From contig CAJUAA010000026.1 of the NCBI GenBank assembly GCA_910584205.1, positions 1 through 60,124 on the forward strand: a DNA stretch of 60,124 nt. The letters are read 5' to 3'. The DNA is from an uncultured Lachnospiraceae bacterium (GTDB taxonomy: Bacteria > Bacillota > Clostridia > Lachnospirales > Lachnospiraceae). How positions within the stretch are numbered: the first letter of the stretch is position 1; the number at the start of each line of letters is the position of its first letter. This document shows positions 57,556 through 60,124 of this stretch, piece by piece. The position numbers and the translations under genes are program-made. Under the pieces are notes generated by a model. That model ran no database searches and was not told the DNA's origin. It saw only the letters and a list, made by a program, of their open reading frames with translations.

Positions 57556-58935
57556 ATGACTGAAGAACATAGTTTGTTGACCGGAAGTGTGCCGAAAAAA
57601 CTGGCCGCTTTCGCTTTCCCGTTGCTTTTAGCAAATACACTGCAATCATTTTACAATGTAGTAGATATGCTTGTAGTCGGCCAAATTGTAGGCGATACGG
57701 GTCTTGCGGCCATTGGTAATGCTTCTAAATTGTGCTATATCATCAATTCAATTTGTATTGGTATGACGATGGGCGGAGCCGTGTTGATTGCTCAATATAA
57801 GGGGGCAGACGATAAAAAGGGACAGACGGAGTCTTTTCAAATGCTGGCCTTGCTCTCGCTGGTATCTTCCCTGCTTGTGACTATTGTGAGTCTGGCAACC
57901 TGCCAGCCGTTATTCAAGATGTTAAATGTTCCAGCAGACGCATATCAAGATGCCTGCGACTATATGAAAATTATTTGTTGTGGAACTGTGTTCGTCTTTG
58001 GATATAATGCTGTCTGCTCTGTGCTCAAGGGGCTTGGGGATTCTAAATCTCCCCTCTATTTTGTGGGAATTGCTACCGTCATCAATATCGTTTTAGACAT
58101 TATCTTGGTGGGCCCATCAGGAATGGGAACGGCAGGAGCGGCTTACGCAACGATTACCGCGCAAGGAATTTCCTTTGTGATTTCTCTATTCTATTTGAAG
58201 CGGCACAAAATATTTTTCTCTATGGAAAATCGCGGAAAGTTTACGCTTCAATGGGATAAGCTGGCCGCCATCGTGAAAGTCGGACTGCCCACGGCCATCC
58301 AAATGGTCGTAGTCAACACGGCCTATCTGCTTGTGGCAGGGATGCTCAATCAGTTTGGTACTGCTGTATCTGCTGCATCGAATGTAGGTTTGCAAATCAA
58401 CACCTTTGCTGGTATGCCCTGCTGGGCTATTGGACAGGCAGTTACAGCGATGGCAGGGCAATGCATGGGAGCTGGACAAATTGAACGCGCCCGTAAAGTG
58501 GTAAAAATCAGTTTAGTGATGAATGTTGCTGTAACGCTCGTTGTCGTAATTGGCGTACAGTTTTTTGCTGAACCATTGATTTTGCTTTTTGGTAGTACCA
58601 CCCCGGAAGTAGTAAACGATGGAGTTTACTATCTGCGTGTCTGTTGCAGTATAAATAGTTTGATTTATGCCGTTATGTACACTTTGGACTCCTTTGCTAT
58701 TGGTGTCGGTGCGGCAAATGTTGCTATGATTAACGCTTTACTGGACGCGGTTATTGTGCGTTTGCCTGTGAGCTGGCTCTTGGCCTTTGTACTTAATATG
58801 GGCTTTTCCGGGATTTATTACGGCCAGGCGCTTTCTCCAGTCTTACCTGCTATTGTAGGTTTACTCTATTTCACAAGTAGAAAATGGGAACACAAAACGC
58901 TCATTCAATCAAGCCACAAGGGGGAAAGTCTATGA
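57556..58935 (+). CDS. MATE-family multidrug efflux transporter
   Basis: 459-residue inner-membrane antiporter with twelve hydrophobic segments. Family features: LLTGSVPKKLAAFAFPLLLA, NVVDMLVVGQIVGDTGLAAI, GGAVLIAQYKGADDKKGQTE, and in the second half PCWAIGQAVTAMAGQCMGAG. GGAGG at 57543 precedes ATG 57556. It likely exports a drug in exchange for Na+ or H+; being under an attenuator and beside Vat suggests a role with ribosome-targeting antibiotics, but substrate is not known. The stop codon overlaps the next gene's ATG. Confidence 0.9.
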   Translation: MTEEHSLLTGSVPKKLAAFAFPLLLANTLQSFYNVVDMLVVGQIVGDTGLAAIGNASKLCYIINSICIGMTMGGAVLIAQYKGADDKKGQTESFQMLALLSLVSSLLVTIVSLATCQPLFKMLNVPADAYQDACDYMKIICCGTVFVFGYNAVCSVLKGLGDSKSPLYFVGIATVINIVLDIILVGPSGMGTAGAAYATITAQGISFVISLFYLKRHKIFFSMENRGKFTLQWDKLAAIVKVGLPTAIQMVVVNTAYLLVAGMLNQFGTAVSAASNVGLQINTFAGMPCWAIGQAVTAMAGQCMGAGQIERARKVVKISLVMNVAVTLVVVIGVQFFAEPLILLFGSTTPEVVNDGVYYLRVCCSINSLIYAVMYTLDSFAIGVGAANVAMINALLDAVIVRLPVSWLLAFVLNMGFSGIYYGQALSPVLPAIVGLLYFTSRKWEHKTLIQSSHKGESL

Positions 58936-59132
58936 TGGATCGGATGGTATGGCTTCTATGCCCCATATGTGGGAACAAGACCAGACTTAAACTGCGTCAA
59001 GATACAGAGCTTATCAATTTTCCACTGTATTGCCCGAAATGTAAACAGGAAACTTTAGTGAATGTCAAAAAATCAAAACTATCTGTCATCCGCATGGCTG
59101 ACTTGATTTCTAAGGAGGATAACGAATTATGA
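58932..59132 (+). CDS. Cysteine-rich KTR-domain protein
   Basis: 66 residues with two CxxC pairs: LLCPICGNKTRLKLRQDTEL and FPLYCPKCKQETLVNV, forming a zinc-ribbon around the KTR motif that names the family, then a short tail (KLSVIRMADLISKEDNEL). Such proteins accompany resistance genes in conjugative elements; their function is unknown. It overlaps both neighbours (CTATGA at the start, ATGATG at the end). Confidence 0.85.
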   Translation: MMDRMVWLLCPICGNKTRLKLRQDTELINFPLYCPKCKQETLVNVKKSKLSVIRMADLISKEDNEL

Positions 59133-59755
59133 TGGACAAACAAAAAATTTATCCCCGGTCAAAAGATCGGGAAACTGTATATTTGAAAAATGTCGTTACT
59201 GATCCCAGCATCATCGTGGGCGACTACACCATGTATAACGACTTTGTAAATGATCCTGTTGATTTTCAAAAGAATAATGTTCTTTACCATTATCCTATTA
59301 ACCATGACAGGCTGATTATCGGTAAGTTTTGCTCTATCGCCTGTGGCGCTCGTTTCTTGTTCAATAGCGCCAACCATAGCATGACTTCACTTGCGACTTA
59401 TCCGTTTCCCATTTTCTTTGAGGAATGGGGACTTGATGTTAGCCAAATAACCGAGGCATGGGACAACAAAGGGGATATTGTTGTTGGAAATGATGTTTGG
59501 ATTGGATATGAGGCCGCAATCTTCGCTGGAGTTACCATAGGGGACGGTGCTATTATTGGCACCAGAGCTGTTGTAACAAAAGATGTCCCGCCTTATACCA
59601 TTGTGGGCGGCGTTCCAGCTAAACCTATCCGAAAACGCTTTTCCGATGAAACTATTTCGGCGTTGCTGACAGAACGATGGTGGGACTGGCCGGAAGAAAA
59701 AATTGCTCGTAATCTTGCGGCAATCCAATCGGGCCATGTCGATCAATTTAAGTAA
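59129..59755 (+). CDS. Vat-family streptogramin A O-acetyltransferase
   Basis: 208-residue trimeric left-handed beta-helix (hexapeptide-repeat) acetyltransferase that inactivates streptogramin A antibiotics using acetyl-CoA. Features: DYTMYNDFVNDPVDF, LIIGKFCSIACGARFLFNSA, catalytic His in NSANHSMTSL (position 82 counted from the second Met, as in VatD), VVGNDVWIGYEAAIFAGVTI, GTRAVVTKDVPPYTIVGGVP and the C-terminal helix LTERWWDWPEEKI. ATG 59129 overlaps the KTR stop; ATG 59132 is an equally good start. The exact vat allele cannot be named from sequence alone, so no symbol is given. Confidence 0.9.
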   Translation: MMDKQKIYPRSKDRETVYLKNVVTDPSIIVGDYTMYNDFVNDPVDFQKNNVLYHYPINHDRLIIGKFCSIACGARFLFNSANHSMTSLATYPFPIFFEEWGLDVSQITEAWDNKGDIVVGNDVWIGYEAAIFAGVTIGDGAIIGTRAVVTKDVPPYTIVGGVPAKPIRKRFSDETISALLTERWWDWPEEKIARNLAAIQSGHVDQFK

Positions 59756-59831
59756 ATATTGAAAAGAGCCAGACGCACAGACGCAGAGCCATCACAACAA
59801 AACCGTTGTTGATTGGCTTATGTTTCAAAGA

Positions 59832-59869
59832 AAACGGCGGTTTTGAGTTTTATCAAGCCGCCGTTTCTT
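59832..59869 (+). terminator. Terminator after vat
   Basis: AAACGGCGG (59832-59840) pairs with CCGCCGTTT (59858-59866), followed by a T-rich stretch. Confidence 0.75.
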
Positions 59870-60039
59870 TATGAGTATATAGTCTAACGGAGTACGGCGG
59901 CCCCCTTTGGAGGTGTCGCTGTGCTCTCGCTCATTTTCCATCCCCCTAACTTGTCAAAAAAAGCCCACCCGCCCCGCAGGATCAGTCTGGTGGTAAATAT
60001 GCAATTTGGCAGTACATAAATGAATATATTACTTCGTGC

Positions 60040-60078
60040 GTCCGCATGGCTTTGTGTCATGCGGGCGTTTTGATTTTG
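60040..60078 (+). terminator. Second hairpin near the window end
   Basis: CCGCATG (60042-60048) pairs with CATGCGG (60058-60064), then a T-rich run. The 59870-60040 stretch between the two hairpins holds no recognisable gene; its GC-rich clusters (about 59900-59985) could be non-coding element sequence. Confidence 0.5.
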
Positions 60079-60088
60079 TCAAGATTAG

Positions 60089-60117
60089 TTGACACATTTT
60101 CCTCAAGGATTTTGTAT
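60089..60117 (+). promoter_or_regulatory. Possible promoter leaving the window
   Basis: TTGACA (60089-60094) with a weak -10 candidate TTGTAT (60112-60117) 17 nt later. The controlled gene lies beyond the edge. Confidence 0.3.
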
Positions 60118-60124
60118 CCTATGC

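Larger units (their letters stand above)
57200..60124. mobile_element. Probable acquired antibiotic-resistance segment (right end open)
   Basis: The sequence becomes visibly AT-richer after the araC truncation, and codon use changes (more A/T third positions). It carries an attenuated operon of MATE efflux, cysteine-rich KTR protein and Vat acetyltransferase; KTR proteins are commonly found in conjugative elements. No integrase, transposase or terminal repeat is visible in the window, so element type and right boundary are unknown. Confidence 0.45.

Noticed and set aside
1..60124. tRNA, rRNA genes or CRISPR arrays
   Set aside because: No clover-leaf, rRNA-conserved stretch or regularly spaced repeat was recognised by eye; a tRNAscan/Infernal/CRISPR search would be decisive.

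Overview
The window looks like a chromosomal segment of an anaerobic Firmicute, most likely a Lachnospiraceae-type gut clostridium. The reasons are the gene content (HydE, LicT/PTS, LarC, AGCS symporters, YjfB, Ktr potassium uptake, DUF4132-type giant protein), Gram-positive ribosome-binding sites, sigma-A promoters with 17-nt spacers, and a moderately GC-rich core bounded by two visibly AT-richer accessory ends. No rRNA, tRNA or CRISPR array was seen. || Layout. 0-1.1 kb: AT-rich remnants (a truncated Ser/Tyr-rich protein, a winged-helix fragment). 1.1-5.3 kb: ferritin, an AGCS amino-acid:Na+ symporter with a divergent LysR regulator, and an RsmH paralogue. 5.3-7.0 kb: metallo-hydrolase, YdcF/SanA-like protein and a 48-residue membrane peptide. 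7.1-9.0 kb: a decayed KdpD/KdpE-like two-component system (one frameshift, two amber stops). 9.0-13.3 kb: YjfB, endonuclease III and a zur-znuACB zinc-uptake operon with a clear operator. 13.3-17.4 kb: Fe-alcohol dehydrogenase, aldehyde dehydrogenase, HydE and a HicB-like protein. 17.4-23.0 kb: a 1724-residue DUF4132/DUF5724-type protein. 23.0-27.6 kb: an antiterminator-controlled beta-glucoside operon (licT, PTS IIBCA, GH1). 27.7-29.6 kb: larC and a LysE-type pseudogene. 29.5-35.3 kb, minus strand: mannitol operon mtlR-mtlA-mtlD plus an HPr paralogue. 35.4-44.0 kb: glmS, Lrp + second AGCS symporter, an HD-type alarmone-hydrolase homologue, an aspartate aminotransferase-like enzyme, aat, a D,D-carboxypeptidase and a DUF2726 protein. 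44.1-49.8 kb: ktrB-ktrA-kdpD-kdpE. 49.9-57.0 kb: a chemoreceptor divergent from a tightly coupled operon of hybrid histidine kinase, solute-binding lipoprotein and bacteriohemerythrin. 57.0-60.1 kb: a truncated araC next to an AT-rich resistance segment (MATE efflux, cysteine-rich KTR protein, Vat acetyltransferase) with a long attenuator-like leader. || How it works together. Several blocks are self-contained sensor-plus-effector units: zinc (Zur/Znu), potassium (KdpDE next to KtrAB rather than KdpFABC), mannitol (MtlR with its own HPr-like protein), aryl-beta-glucosides (LicT), alanine/glycine-type amino acids (two AGCS symporters with different regulators) and ribosome-targeting antibiotics (leader peptide plus tandem terminators). 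|| The best candidates for something not well described are (1) the kinase/binding-lipoprotein/hemerythrin operon facing a chemoreceptor, (2) the HPr paralogue that keeps His15 but carries Asp where the regulatory Ser46 should be, (3) the attenuated MATE-KTR-Vat module, and (4) the giant DUF4132-type protein with a palindromic operator on its promoter.
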